Shown here piece by piece: positions 29,556 through 38,961 of a stretch of 64,000 nt of DNA. The notes beneath the pieces were generated by a model that was not told the DNA's origin, did not search any database, and saw nothing but the letters and a program-made list of their open reading frames with translations. The DNA is taken from the NCBI RefSeq assembly GCF_028595305.1, contig NZ_JAQQXS010000010.1, positions 62,001-126,000 on the forward strand, given 5' to 3'. This DNA comes from Roseateles koreensis (GTDB lineage Bacteria > Pseudomonadota > Gammaproteobacteria > Burkholderiales > Burkholderiaceae_C). A program made the translations under genes and the position numbers. Positions within the stretch are counted from its first letter, which is position 1. Each line of letters starts with the position of its first letter.

Positions 29556-32171
29556 ATGCAAGCCAACCGAGTCAGAAGCAATTCCGCATTGCTCAACGAG
29601 CATACAAACACACTGGTTCCATTGCAGGCCCGCCCGTGGCTGGATACGGAATCCACCAGCAGCCGTCTGCTCATTTGGGATACCGAACGCACTCGGATTT
29701 CCGCCGCAGAGGTGCTAGATCTTGACGTAGTTTTGCCTGACGGCACAAGTCTGCTTGATCCAATCAACGCAGACTGGCTCCAACTGGTGACGTCCTATGT
29801 CTATCTGCTTCGAGATGATCGCAGTCTCTCGCTTGACACAGCGAAAACACACATCTCCGTCGTCGACCGCCTTCTCATATTTCTGAAGTGGGCACGCCTG
29901 CACGGCATCTTCGACCTCGGGCGCATGACCCCTGACCTTATCGAGAAATTCAGCTCAGATATCTCGCTGGGTACAGGCCACGCGCTGAAGTACGTAGACC
30001 GCCTGAAGCGCTACCTCAGGGAAGCCAAAGGGGATCTTCCCTTCGTCACGGACAAGCTCTATCCGAAGAGAAAGACCCTGGACGTCGCGGCAATTTGCCA
30101 GGCGATATTCATCACATTCCACGGTCTCTCAAGCGACAAGGCTGCGAGCCAACTACTCGCGAGGGTCAGTGCGCGCCGAGGCTATCGCCCACCATCCTGG
30201 CAAGCGCCCACAAAGGGACCACTGCCAGCGCCAAAACCCGTCACTCGTGCTACGCATTCACGATTCGTCGAGGCAATCAGGTACCTGCACAAGTGGAATC
30301 GTGAGCTCAATGACGCCGGCCTTCGCTTTGTCCCCCTCCCAACGAAGGCGGATAAGCCGGGGTCATCGCGACTGCGCCCAGCAGGGCATACGAAGAATAT
30401 TCCGCCGGCGGAAGCCATGGCGCTGCTTGACACCAGCCTGGCATGGATCTATCAGCACGGCCCACGTGTGCTCGACCTATTTGACGACGTCGAAGCCTTT
30501 CATGAGGCCGAGTGCCTTCGCGCAGGCTCTCTTGATCGATGGAAGTCTGATTTGGCGGTGCAGGAGCTTCGGCGGGCGATGTCGCGATTCCTCGCAGCGG
30601 AAGACTCCAGGGGCATTGTTCCGCATGGCTGCATAAAGGTGATCCGGAACGAAACGGGGAAGGGTTACACCATCGCCAGGGCCATTCTTGCTGGCAAGTT
30701 CACAACTCGTAGCCGAACTGCCGCTAGTGCATGGCTGAGCCCGGCCACGCCAGTTGACGACACGCGACTCGCCATCTTGTTGCGTGGACGGCTCTCAAAA
30801 GAACAGCATTGGGCCACGACCTGGCCCTACTCCATGGTCCAACTGGCCGAGATGACCGGCACTGGCATTGGCACCATGAAGCGCTTCATTGATGGGGGAT
30901 GGCTAGATGTCCGCTCCCTTGAGCGGATTGAGGGCTTCCTAATCTCGCAGGGGGCAATGTCTCCAATCGAAGCGAAGACGGACGGTCGACGCGCGCCCGA
31001 CCGAATGGATCACGGAATTGCGGCCAACCTCGCTAAGTACGTAGCTCAGCATCCACTCAACACGCCCGTCGAGAGCGGCGGCCCGTGGCCGCTGCGTTGG
31101 AATCTGACCAACAGTTCACGAGACTCCGGGTTGAGCCTCTTTGAAGCGCTTAGGTACTGCATTCCGGCTGCAGCCCGAATCGTGATCGGAGTCTTCCAGG
31201 CACGTCGTGAGAGCGAGCTCACCTCCCTGGCCACAGACTGCATCTCGTTAGAAGAAGGGAACCTATGGTTTGAGTCACACATTGCGAAGTCCCTTCGCCG
31301 CGACAAAAAGCTACCGACAGTGAAAACGACGGCAGATGCGGTAGCCGTGTTGGACCGCTGGAGCGCGCGTGGCCGGGAAATGAACGGCACGAATCTACTC
31401 TTCTCTCACTGGGAGCCGCTCGGAGACGCGATTTCAGTTGTCAAGCCCAACCAGGATCTCAACAGATTCGCGGCCTTGGCCCTTAAGAATCCGCTGTCGG
31501 CACCGCTGCAGGTGCGTCAGTTCCGTCGATTCTTCGCCGTCACCTTTATGTGGCGATACCGTCTGGGAAGCCTGCCTGCATTGTCCGGCTTCCTGTGCCA
31601 CAGCGGCCTGAGCATGACCTGGGAATACGTGACCGAGAAAGTCGGAACGACGGTCATGCGAGAAGCCCAAGCGGAGTTTTCGAAGGAGATGTTGGTCGGT
31701 GCCGCCCTCGGGCGAATCAAGCTGCACGGCTCATTCGGTCGGACCTGGCATCGCTGGGCGGAAAAGATTCGTGCACAGGTCAAAGCCACCATCGAGTTCG
31801 TCAATTCGCCCCAGGAAGCTGACCGCATCTTTTTGCAGCATGTTGAAGCCGGCATTCGCATGCTTACGCCGACCCCGGGCGGGGTGTGTTCCGCCGGCGA
31901 TCGAGAGCGGGATAACAAGCGGGCAATGTGCGGAGTACCGGATCCAGAGGTTCCCGGTAGACACGTCAAGAAGCCAGAGCTTGCCCGCCCGGCCCAATGC
32001 GCATGCTGTCCGTTCAACGCGACAGATGAAAAACATCGGACTCATTGGGCCTCAATCGCCGCTGAGGCGCGTGCGGCCGCTGATTCGGAAGTTCCTTCGA
32101 TCATCAGGGACCGCGCACGCCTTGATGCCCCGAAGCTCGAGCGCATCGTCACATTCTTCTCAACCGATTGA
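29556..32171 (+). CDS. Tyrosine-recombinase-like protein 2 (871 aa)
   Basis: Second mobility gene, 8 bases after the first. The catalytic domain has FQARRESELTSLATDCISL (box I with Arg), QVRQFRRFFAVTFMWRY (box II) and FLCHSGLSMTWEYVTEK with the His and Tyr. So the core residues look present, though box II is degenerate. A C-terminal Cys cluster, CSAGDRERDNKRAMC and CACCPF, may bind zinc. The large size and the tail resemble TnpB of Tn554 and the large integrases of related multi-recombinase elements. I used the ATG at 29556; a longer reading overlaps the previous gene by about 110 bases and is unlikely. Confidence 0.82.
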   Translation: MQANRVRSNSALLNEHTNTLVPLQARPWLDTESTSSRLLIWDTERTRISAAEVLDLDVVLPDGTSLLDPINADWLQLVTSYVYLLRDDRSLSLDTAKTHISVVDRLLIFLKWARLHGIFDLGRMTPDLIEKFSSDISLGTGHALKYVDRLKRYLREAKGDLPFVTDKLYPKRKTLDVAAICQAIFITFHGLSSDKAASQLLARVSARRGYRPPSWQAPTKGPLPAPKPVTRATHSRFVEAIRYLHKWNRELNDAGLRFVPLPTKADKPGSSRLRPAGHTKNIPPAEAMALLDTSLAWIYQHGPRVLDLFDDVEAFHEAECLRAGSLDRWKSDLAVQELRRAMSRFLAAEDSRGIVPHGCIKVIRNETGKGYTIARAILAGKFTTRSRTAASAWLSPATPVDDTRLAILLRGRLSKEQHWATTWPYSMVQLAEMTGTGIGTMKRFIDGGWLDVRSLERIEGFLISQGAMSPIEAKTDGRRAPDRMDHGIAANLAKYVAQHPLNTPVESGGPWPLRWNLTNSSRDSGLSLFEALRYCIPAAARIVIGVFQARRESELTSLATDCISLEEGNLWFESHIAKSLRRDKKLPTVKTTADAVAVLDRWSARGREMNGTNLLFSHWEPLGDAISVVKPNQDLNRFAALALKNPLSAPLQVRQFRRFFAVTFMWRYRLGSLPALSGFLCHSGLSMTWEYVTEKVGTTVMREAQAEFSKEMLVGAALGRIKLHGSFGRTWHRWAEKIRAQVKATIEFVNSPQEADRIFLQHVEAGIRMLTPTPGGVCSAGDRERDNKRAMCGVPDPEVPGRHVKKPELARPAQCACCPFNATDEKHRTHWASIAAEARAAADSEVPSIIRDRARLDAPKLERIVTFFSTD

Positions 32172-32179
32172 TCAAAGCA

Positions 32180-32659
32180 ATGACACCCCGTAGCAGCAAC
32201 GACAGCAAATCGAGCTGGACCGATGAAGCCATCGTAAACAAGCTGGAAGAGCTCCGCCGACTCTGCCTGGACAGCGATAAGCCCGACTTCTTCCCACAGA
32301 CCTTGATCGAATTCTGCGAATGGACCGATGAATCCAAGAACATCAAGGCGTTCACGCGCCCGGTCCTATATAAGAAGCTGAACAACCAGCGACGCGATGA
32401 GGCGCAGAGCCTCATTCGTGCTGGCATCCAACGATGGTCGGCGACCTCAACAGGAGATGGTGCTCGCATCCGTGACCTCGAGACTCTGACGAAAATGCTC
32501 ACGAGCAGGTATCACCAAGAACGGCAGCACAGGATTGACGCACAGAGGGAGTCAAGCGCATTGCGCGCGTCTGTGGACTCCCTCAACGCAAAACTGCGCG
32601 AGTTGACCGGATCCCGCAGCGTCAAGCTGGTAACGCGCAGCGCTTCAAAGGGAGATTAG
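32180..32659 (+). CDS. Small coiled-coil mobility protein (TnpC/GmtX-like)
   Basis: A 159-residue protein with WTDEAIVNKLEELRRLCLDS at the start, a middle that reads NIKAFTRPVLYKKLNNQRRD (an HTH-like turn is possible), and a C-terminal coiled coil rich in Glu, Arg and Leu, QERQHRIDAQRESSALRASV then LNAKLRELTG. Its size and place between the two recombinases parallel TnpC of Tn554 or GmtX of trio elements, helpers of transposition without catalytic residues. The comparison is by layout, not alignment. The ATG at 32180 lies 8 bases after the previous stop; a TTG at 32168 overlaps that stop. Confidence 0.65.
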   Translation: MTPRSSNDSKSSWTDEAIVNKLEELRRLCLDSDKPDFFPQTLIEFCEWTDESKNIKAFTRPVLYKKLNNQRRDEAQSLIRAGIQRWSATSTGDGARIRDLETLTKMLTSRYHQERQHRIDAQRESSALRASVDSLNAKLRELTGSRSVKLVTRSASKGD

Positions 32660-32661
32660 CA

Positions 32662-33945
32662 ATGCTGACAACGTTTGTCGCAAAAACCGACTCTTCATGT
32701 GTGATCGATGGCAAGGTGTATCCCGACCTTCCGCTACTTATGACCAATGATGGCATCCTCGAGGTGCAGTCGGACTACCTTCGCGAACTCACAGTAATGC
32801 GGGGACTGAGCCCAGCGTCAGTAAACGAGATGAGCAAGTACCTCCGAACCCATGTGCACATCATGGACGCGGGCGGCCTTTCTTGGGAGCAGACGAACGA
32901 GGTCGCACTTCGGCGCTGGAGAAATGAACAGGCAGGCGAGAACCCGTCAAACGCTCGACGTGGCTATCTCAACCAGCAGCTCGCTGTGATTTACCACTTT
33001 CTAATTTGGGCAGAAAAGAAGGGGCGAATTCAAGGTGTCGTTGGGCCGCTATCGCCGGCAGACCAGTCCACGTTCTTGGTACCTGTAGAGATTGCTCGGT
33101 GGCACAGTGACGGGACGCCGGCCCATTTCAAGCTTCCGCTGCTCTATCGGACTGTTGGAGAGTCTGACCGGCGAAATGCTACCGCTGGTCAAGTAGATGA
33201 ACTCTTCGTTGCCCTCGCGAACGAGCAGAATCCCTATCTCGCCGAACGGAACAGTCTAATTGGGCGATTCGCTGAGAACACGCTGATGCGACGACATGAG
33301 ATTGCCGCCTTACTGGCCAGCCAATTGCCATCGCTCGGTGCCGCAAAGGCAGCATGCAGTAGTGGCGAAGAATTGACGATCTCCCTGCACATCACCAAGG
33401 GAATGAAGGCAAGAGAGACCATCGTGGATCCTCAGCTCGTCATAGACACATGGACGTTCATCGAGGCAAACCGCGCCGAGATGCTCCAACGAAGGTCTCT
33501 GCCCGATCGATCGGATCTCCCCATATTTCTCTCTTGGAGGACTGGGGGAAAAATACACGCAGATGCATTGACAAACCTGTTCTCATCGAAGCAAAAGCAG
33601 GCTGGGGTCAAGCGCGCCTCTCTTCACAACCTGAGATCAAAGGGTGCCACTGATCGCGTCGAGAGCTTGATTGATATGTATGAGCAAACTGGGGCACCCC
33701 TGCCAGACGAGGAGACCCTGCTTCTCCAAGCGCAAGAACTATTGGGTCACGCCAGTATTGCAACCACCAGAACGTATATACGGAGGGAGAAAAAGCGGCG
33801 GGCTGACCGCAAGCGCGCGGAGCATAAGGAACTGACGGACCGCTCCGAAAGGCTTAGACAATTAGACAGAGAGATTGCAATCCGCCAAGCTGAACTAGCG
33901 CGCCTCGCCAAAGAATCCGAAGTACGCACGAGAGTTCGCGATTAG
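32662..33945 (+). CDS. Site-specific tyrosine recombinase 3 (427 aa, XerC/D-like)
   Basis: Last gene of the operon and the most regular recombinase. The core shows NTLMRRHEIAALLASQ (box I Arg), HNLRSKGATDRVES (H-x-x-R), LLGHASIATTRTYIRRE (His and Tyr). The N-terminal SAM-like domain has YLRELTVMRGLSPASVNEM. The end is a 45-residue charged coiled coil (RADRKRAEHKELTDRSERLR onward). It should catalyse the strand exchange at the dut core, with the other recombinases. The ATG has GGGAG nine bases upstream, two bases after the preceding stop. Confidence 0.9.
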   Translation: MLTTFVAKTDSSCVIDGKVYPDLPLLMTNDGILEVQSDYLRELTVMRGLSPASVNEMSKYLRTHVHIMDAGGLSWEQTNEVALRRWRNEQAGENPSNARRGYLNQQLAVIYHFLIWAEKKGRIQGVVGPLSPADQSTFLVPVEIARWHSDGTPAHFKLPLLYRTVGESDRRNATAGQVDELFVALANEQNPYLAERNSLIGRFAENTLMRRHEIAALLASQLPSLGAAKAACSSGEELTISLHITKGMKARETIVDPQLVIDTWTFIEANRAEMLQRRSLPDRSDLPIFLSWRTGGKIHADALTNLFSSKQKQAGVKRASLHNLRSKGATDRVESLIDMYEQTGAPLPDEETLLLQAQELLGHASIATTRTYIRREKKRRADRKRAEHKELTDRSERLRQLDREIAIRQAELARLAKESEVRTRVRD

Positions 33946-34553
33946 GCACAGCACCAACTCTAGCCAAAATATTTTCAATCGACGAATTCATCCGAAATTC
34001 GATGCTCGATTTGCGGATGCATCTTCATAAAGACTAGCATCGAAATATTGTAGATTTCACTTCCGAATATCGATTAACAACTCGCATTCAATCGATAGGC
34101 AGATGTTACTATACAAGAGGCTACACAGTATAGTAAATGAAATCGACCGCAAAAGCAGATTCACTGCGGGGTCAACATTCACAGTATGGCGGCGCACTCA
34201 AATATACTAGAGTAGTTGGCCTCTGATTCGCGCTATCGAAGGCTGTTCAACTCGAAGATTGCATACGCGTAGATACAGCAAATTGGGCAACCCACACGGG
34301 GTGTCGCAACCGACCATCACGGCCTGCCGGGTGGGCTCTACGCAGGTTAGCTGCCGCCGGACTTTTGCGTGCCAGCCGACTCCACAGCGGAGTTCAAGTA
34401 CGCCATTTGCGCGCCCCATCATGCATCAGTTTGTTCTCGATCTAGCGGCTGATCACGCCGGCAGGCGGAACTGTGTTGACATGCAGCTCGTTGACAGCCT
34501 CCCCGCGCCGTCCAGCCCAAAGGCCTCATCTCACAGAGGGGACCGGCTGTCGT
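33946..34553. other. Noncoding right end of the island
   Basis: 608 bp without a convincing gene. The first half (33960-34210) is clearly AT-rich and holds the 9-bp direct repeat TTCAATCGA (33974-33982, 34087-34095), several ATCGA/TCGAT copies and the 9-bp inverted repeat at 34106-34136. The second half is GC-rich with only poor short frames on both strands. It may hold accessory binding sites for the recombinases, like the arm sites of other elements. Confidence 0.5.
34106..34136. repeat. Inverted repeat TTACTATAC / GTATAGTAA
   Basis: Perfect 9-bp arms with a 13-base spacer in AT-rich sequence near the island's right end. No T-run follows. A dimer binding site or a hairpin is possible. Confidence 0.65.
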
Positions 34554-34564
34554 TTACACCCGCA

Positions 34565-34576
34565 GCTCATTGGAAA
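34565..34576 (-). repeat. Right terminal inverted repeat (12 bp)
   Basis: GCTCATTGGAAA, the exact complement of the left repeat at 8690-8701. It ends two bases from the crossover core; the left one starts one base from it. TTTACA lies six bases further in (34553-34558). Confidence 0.85.
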
Positions 34577-34578
34577 GT

Positions 34579-34583
34579 ATCAA
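34579..34583. other. Right crossover core (attR), ATCAA
   Basis: Same five bases and orientation as the left core. Sequence to the right is the coding region of the resident dut; to the left is the island. Confidence 0.75.
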
Positions 34584-34837
34584 CCCGACCAGATTGCCCA
34601 GCACGATGCCATGCTTGTGGCCCAGGCCGGAGCGCGGCAGAATGAGGGCAGCCAAGCCGGGATCTTTGACGTGGATGGCCAAGCCCGTCGGCACCAAAAA
34701 GGTCTGGCCGGGCTCCAGGGTCACGGGTGCGTCCAGACAGGCGCGCAGGTCGAGGCCGGCGCTGCCTGGCGTGGCATAACTTGGAATTTGCTCGGCCATA
34801 CGGGCGTCGAGCACGCGAAGATCAACAGTGGCTTGGG

Positions 34838-36067
34838 TCATAAGTTGGCAGGCAGGCGGCGGGCGATCTCTTGAACGAGTTCACGGGCTAAATTAAGTTT
34901 GTCGTCTTGGGGCAGTTCACGCTCGCCCTGCGCGTCCACCAGCAGCAAGGCGTTGTCATCGCGGCCAAAGGTCGCCGGCCCCAGATTGGCCACGATCAAG
35001 GGCAATTTTTTGCGCACGAGTTTTTCTCGCGCGTGCTTCAAAAGGTCTTGGCTTTCCGCCGCAAAGCCCACGCAAAATGGACGCTGACCAGCGGTGGCCG
35101 AGAGCGCTGAAACGTCCGCCAAGATGTCCGGGTTTTCAGTCAGCTCGAAGCTGGGCGCCGCTTTGTCGCCGGCCTTCTTCTTGATCTTGTGCTCAGTCAA
35201 TTGAGCCGGCCGCCAATCGGCAACCGCCGCCGTCGCCACAAATACATCAAATTGCGCTGCCTGCGACAGCACCGCCTCGTGCATCTGTAAGGCGGTCTGC
35301 ACATCCACGCGCCGCACACCGCGCGGCGTGTCCAGGTGCACGGGGCCCGCTATCAGCGTCACCTCGGCGCCGGCCTCGCGCGCCGCGCGTGCAATCGCAA
35401 AGCCCATCTTGCCGCTAGACCGATTGGTCAGCCCCCGCACCGGGTCGATGGGTTCAAAAGTCGGCCCGGCTGTGATCAATACGCTGCGGCCTGCCAGGGG
35501 CTTGGCCTGAAGCGCGGCCTCCAACTCCCCCAGCAACTCAGCGGCCTCGAGCATGCGCCCGTCGCCCACTTCGCCGCAGGCTTGCTCGCCCTCGCCCGGC
35601 CCCAGGATAAGGGCACCATCAGCCCGCAAGATGGCGACGTTACGTTGCGTGGCGGGGTGCGCCCACATCTCCCGGTTCATGGCTGGCGCCACCAACAAGG
35701 GGCCGCGCGCCAAGGGGCGAGCCAAGGCGGTCAAACTCAGCAACTCATCGGCACGGCCTTGCGCCAGCTTGGCGATGAAGTCGGCACTGGCCGGCGCAAT
35801 CAACATCACATCGGCCTCGCGGCCATGGTTGATGTGCGCCATATTGTTCGCTTCACGGGCATCCCATTGGCTGCGAACAACCGGCCGGCCGGAGAGCGCC
35901 TGCATCGTCACCGGCGTGATGAAGTGCTCCGCCGCTTCGGTCATCATTACCTGCACCGTCGCACCAGCCTTGATCAACAAGCGAACCAGCTCTGCGCTTT
36001 TGTAGCAAGCGACGCCGCCCGACAAACCCAGCAGCACATGTTTGCCCCGCAAGGTGACGCCGCTCAT
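34838..36067 (-). CDS. coaBC: Phosphopantothenoylcysteine decarboxylase / phosphopantothenate-cysteine ligase
   Basis: Two-domain enzyme of coenzyme A synthesis in the cytoplasm: the ligase joins cysteine to 4'-phosphopantothenate and the flavin-dependent decarboxylase removes CO2. The decarboxylase half (1-~180) has [28 protein letters not shown] and [10 protein letters not shown]. The ligase half has [25 protein letters not shown] and the late FVGFAAES. The ATG at 36067 overlaps the trmB stop (ATGA), better than an ATG nine codons upstream. With trmB and dut it forms a coupled operon, now cut by the island. Confidence 0.95.
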   Translation of the reverse strand: MSGVTLRGKHVLLGLSGGVACYKSAELVRLLIKAGATVQVMMTEAAEHFITPVTMQALSGRPVVRSQWDAREANNMAHINHGREADVMLIAPASADFIAKLAQGRADELLSLTALARPLARGPLLVAPAMNREMWAHPATQRNVAILRADGALILGPGEGEQACGEVGDGRMLEAAELLGELEAALQAKPLAGRSVLITAGPTFEPIDPVRGLTNRSSGKMGFAIARAAREAGAEVTLIAGPVHLDTPRGVRRVDVQTALQMHEAVLSQAAQFDVFVATAAVADWRPAQLTEHKIKKKAGDKAAPSFELTENPDILADVSALSATAGQRPFCVGFAAESQDLLKHAREKLVRKKLPLIVANLGPATFGRDDNALLLVDAQGERELPQDDKLNLARELVQEIARRLPANL

Positions 36068-36813
36068 GATTTGCGCCGAAAAACAAGGTCCCACACGCCA
36101 TGGCCTAGCTTGATGCCGCGATTTTCGAACTTGGTCAGTGGCCGGTAGGCAGGCTTCTCGGCGTAAGCGGTGGCCGTGTTTTCAAGAGCCGGCTCAGCGC
36201 CCAGCACCTCCAGCATTTGCTGCGCATAGGGCTCCCAGTCGGTGGCGCAATGCAGATAGCCGCCTGGCCGGATGTGCTTGACCAGGCGAGCCACAAACTC
36301 GGGCTGAATCAAGCGCCGCTTGTTGTGCCGTTTCTTGTGCCAGGGATCGGGGAAGAAGATATGCACCCCCTCCAGCGACGCCGGCGCAATCATCTGCTCC
36401 AGCACCTCCACCGCGTCGTGCTGAAAGATACGGATATTGCTCAGCTGCCTTTCGTCGATGTGCTTGAGCAAGGCGCCCACGCCGGGCTCGTGTACTTCGC
36501 AGCCGATGAAATCGTGATCGGCCAACGTCTGTGCGATCTTGGCGGTTGCATCACCCATGCCGAAGCCGATTTCAAACACCACAGGCGCCTGACGCCCAAA
36601 CACAGCGGACGGCACCAAGGTTTGCGCTGGCGTGAAGGGCAGCACAAAGCGCGGGCCCAGCTCCGCCAACGCCTTCACTTGGCCCGAGCCCATGCGCCCG
36701 GCGCGCACGACAAAGCTCCTGATGGCGCGCTGGCGCAAAGAGGCGTCTTGCGGCTCGGAGGACGCCTGCACGGCAGGGTCAGCGGCTTCAGGCTTGGCAG
36801 GGGTATCGGACAT
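36064..36813 (-). CDS. trmB: tRNA (guanine-N7-)-methyltransferase
   Basis: TrmB puts the N7-methyl group on G46 of tRNA variable loops using SAM. At 249 residues it has the usual length with a 30-residue polar lead. Motif I is [16 protein letters not shown], and the hallmark [20 protein letters not shown] is intact, with the catalytic Asp. The C-terminal [19 protein letters not shown] motif is also typical. First gene of the trmB-coaBC-dut series. Confidence 0.95.
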   Translation of the reverse strand: MSDTPAKPEAADPAVQASSEPQDASLRQRAIRSFVVRAGRMGSGQVKALAELGPRFVLPFTPAQTLVPSAVFGRQAPVVFEIGFGMGDATAKIAQTLADHDFIGCEVHEPGVGALLKHIDERQLSNIRIFQHDAVEVLEQMIAPASLEGVHIFFPDPWHKKRHNKRRLIQPEFVARLVKHIRPGGYLHCATDWEPYAQQMLEVLGAEPALENTATAYAEKPAYRPLTKFENRGIKLGHGVWDLVFRRKS

Positions 36814-36892
36814 GACGGGGTGGAATTGTGGAGAGAACGAGGCCGTTCAATCGCAGGGAATGGGGCCAGCAGTCTAGCGCACCGGCTCGCGC

Positions 36893-37684
36893 TCAGTAAG
36901 CGGCGGCGGCCGTGGCATGGCCAGCAGCGGGGTCGCCGCGCAGCTGGGCTTCGATATCGTTCAACAAGCCGCTTGCGCCAAAGCGCAGGCGCCCAGGGAG
37001 CAAGCCTGCCGTGCCCAAGCGGGCTTCAACCAGGGCGAGGTAAGCCTGCGCGTCGACCACGGTTCGAATGCCACCTGAGGCCTTGAATCCGACCCCTCGC
37101 CCAGACTGGGGCCCGGTCGGCGCCGACTCGGCTACGGCTATTTCAGCCAACATCACCGCCGCCGCCTCGGGCGTGGCCGAGACCGGGCTTTTGCCGGTGC
37201 TGGTCTTGACGAAATCGGCCCCGGCCGCCACGCACAGGCGCGTGGCCAAACCAATCAACTGGGGTGTTTTCAGCTCGCCGCTTTCAATGATGACCTTGAG
37301 CGTCAACGGCCCGCAAGCCTCGCGCACTGCATGGAGAAACGCAGCGCACTCGGCCGCCTGACCGGCTTGCAAGGCGCGGTAAGGCAAAACCACATCCACC
37401 TCATCGGCACCGGCCTCGCGGATTACATGGATGTCGGCCAGCGCACCCGCTGTATCCAGCGCACCCGCCGGAAAATTGGCCACCGCCGCCACCTTGATGG
37501 CGGGTGGCAAGGCGGCGCGAGCCTGGGCCGCAAACCGCGGCCACACACACACGGCAGCCACGGGGCCGAAGGGCGTCTGCGCGCGCTGGCACAGGGCGAC
37601 GATGTCAGCGGGCGTATCGGCGTCGTTCAAGCTGGTGAGATCCAGGCAACGCAAGGCCTGGCGTGCAGCGTCTTGCAGCTTCAT
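36893..37684 (-). CDS. deoC: Deoxyribose-phosphate aldolase
   Basis: Splits 2-deoxyribose-5-phosphate into acetaldehyde and glyceraldehyde-3-phosphate, the last step of deoxynucleoside breakdown. The 263-residue TIM barrel carries ADEVDVVLPYRAL, TLKVIIESGELK, the Schiff-base Lys in DFVKTSTGKS and a second Lys in VGFKASGGIRTV. The ATG at 37684 overlaps the stop of the purine nucleoside phosphorylase gene (ATGA). An Ala-rich tail follows the family domain. It closes the nucleoside salvage cluster on the downstream side. Confidence 0.94.
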   Translation of the reverse strand: MKLQDAARQALRCLDLTSLNDADTPADIVALCQRAQTPFGPVAAVCVWPRFAAQARAALPPAIKVAAVANFPAGALDTAGALADIHVIREAGADEVDVVLPYRALQAGQAAECAAFLHAVREACGPLTLKVIIESGELKTPQLIGLATRLCVAAGADFVKTSTGKSPVSATPEAAAVMLAEIAVAESAPTGPQSGRGVGFKASGGIRTVVDAQAYLALVEARLGTAGLLPGRLRFGASGLLNDIEAQLRGDPAAGHATAAAAY

Positions 37685-38523
37685 TGCAGGGACGGGAGCG
37701 TGGCCATGCCGGCCACCATGGCCCCCAGGAATTGCGCCGCGCCATCGCCCGAAGCCTGCGCCTGCTGCAGCGTCAGCGCGTGCGTCAAGGCCTCGGCAGA
37801 CAGGCCGGCCGCCATATTGGTCATCAAGGCCAAGCCCATCACCCGCAGCCCGCAATGGCGGGCCAGAATCGTTTCGGGCACGGTACTCATGCCCACCGCG
37901 TCAGCGCCCCAGGCGGCAAACATGCGGATTTCAGCCGGGGTTTCAAACTGCGGCCCCAGCGCCCATACATAAACGCCCTCACCCAGCGTTTGACCAGTGG
38001 CTTGCGCGATCTGCTTGGCATGAGCACGCAACTCGGCGTCATAGGCGTGGCTCATGTCCACAAAGCGCTCGCTGCCGGGCTCACCCACCAAAGGCGAGCG
38101 TTGCGGGGCGTTGATGTGATCAGCGATCAGCATCAAACTGCCCGGGCCCATGGCGGGCCGCAAGGAGCCCGAGGCATTGGTTTGCAGCAGCACCTTCACC
38201 CCCCAACGCTGCAGGGTTCGCAGGGCGCCTGCCATGCCGGTGCACTCACCGCTCTCGTAGGTATGGGCGCGGCCACGCAGCATCACCACGCGCTGTGCGC
38301 CGATGTGCCCGACCACGACTTCGCTCACATGGCCTTCCACCTTGGGCTGCGGGAATGCGCTCAACTCGGCATAACTCAAATGCTGAGCGTCCTGCACCAG
38401 GCTCACCGCACCCGACCACCCCGAACCCAGCACCACCGCCACAGCGGGCGCGGCACCAAACAATTGCTTCAAGTGGGCGACGCTCTGTGCGATTTGGGCG
38501 TCCAAGGCTTTGTTGTCAATCAT
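37681..38523 (-). CDS. Purine-nucleoside phosphorylase
   Basis: Cleaves purine (deoxy)nucleosides with phosphate into base and (deoxy)ribose-1-phosphate. The 280-residue length and VVLGSGWSGAV, HTYESGECTGMAGALRTL, QTNASGSLRPAMGPG, ALGPQFETPAEIRM and GMSTVPE are those of the trimeric, mammalian-like PNP (PunA/XapA) type. Substrate range (guanosine/inosine or xanthosine) cannot be settled. It follows cdd with a 12-base gap and overlaps deoC. Confidence 0.92.
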   Translation of the reverse strand: MIDNKALDAQIAQSVAHLKQLFGAAPAVAVVLGSGWSGAVSLVQDAQHLSYAELSAFPQPKVEGHVSEVVVGHIGAQRVVMLRGRAHTYESGECTGMAGALRTLQRWGVKVLLQTNASGSLRPAMGPGSLMLIADHINAPQRSPLVGEPGSERFVDMSHAYDAELRAHAKQIAQATGQTLGEGVYVWALGPQFETPAEIRMFAAWGADAVGMSTVPETILARHCGLRVMGLALMTNMAAGLSAEALTHALTLQQAQASGDGAAQFLGAMVAGMATLPSLQ

Positions 38524-38535
38524 GACGATGTGCTT

Positions 38536-38949
38536 TCAAAATTTGAGGTGATCGGGGCCGAAGCTGAAGGGCAGCAATTCAGCCAATGTCCAGTGCTGAC
38601 GAATGCCGCCCGGGTCGGCGGCGATGATGAGCAGTTCAGGCGCGGCAAACTCGCGCAACTTCTGGCGGCAGCCGCCGCAGGGGGTGATGATCTCCGGGCC
38701 GGGGCCGCTGACCAGCACCGCCACGGCCCGCCGCCCTCCCGCCATCACCATGGCGCCCAGGGCAGTCGCCTCGGCGCACCAGCCCTGGGGATAGGCGGCG
38801 TTCTCGATGTTGGCGCCACCATGAATGCGCCCCTGCTCGTCCAGCACCGCCGCCCCCACCGCATACCGGGAGTAAGGCGCGTGCGAGTAAGCGCGGGCGG
38901 CCAAGGCGGCCTGAAGCAGACGCTGCTGCAAATCAATCGACAAGTTCAT
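38536..38949 (-). CDS. cdd: Cytidine deaminase
   Basis: Deaminates cytidine and deoxycytidine to uridine and deoxyuridine. At 137 residues it is the short, homotetrameric kind, with zinc ligands in NIENAAYPQGWCAE and ITPCGGCRQ and the catalytic Glu in the first. It lies 12 bases from the transporter permease and from the phosphorylase, so it is part of the salvage operon. Deoxyuridine made here leads towards the dUMP pool that dUTPase also feeds. Confidence 0.95.
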   Translation of the reverse strand: MNLSIDLQQRLLQAALAARAYSHAPYSRYAVGAAVLDEQGRIHGGANIENAAYPQGWCAEATALGAMVMAGGRRAVAVLVSGPGPEIITPCGGCRQKLREFAAPELLIIAADPGGIRQHWTLAELLPFSFGPDHLKF

Positions 38950-38961
38950 GGCTGCGAAACC

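Larger units (their letters stand above)
34554..34841 (-). pseudogene. dut: Resident dut, 5' fragment (split by island)
   Basis: Encodes residues 1-88 of a trimeric dUTPase with motif I ([10 protein letters not shown]), motif II (PRSGLGHK) and the start of motif III (GNLVGLI), then seven island-encoded residues (LSNELRV) and a stop. The true dut part is 34579-34841. Motifs IV and V are missing so the product cannot be active. The ATG still overlaps the coaBC stop (ATGA), so the fragment may still be translated. Joined to 8488-8688 at the core it gives a normal 152-residue enzyme; coaBC-dut is the gene order of E. coli too. Confidence 0.93.

Noticed and set aside
34207-34645. Short frames on both strands in the GC-rich part of the island's right end
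   Set aside because: Composition and starts are poor, no family is recognised, and one of them runs across the dut junction.
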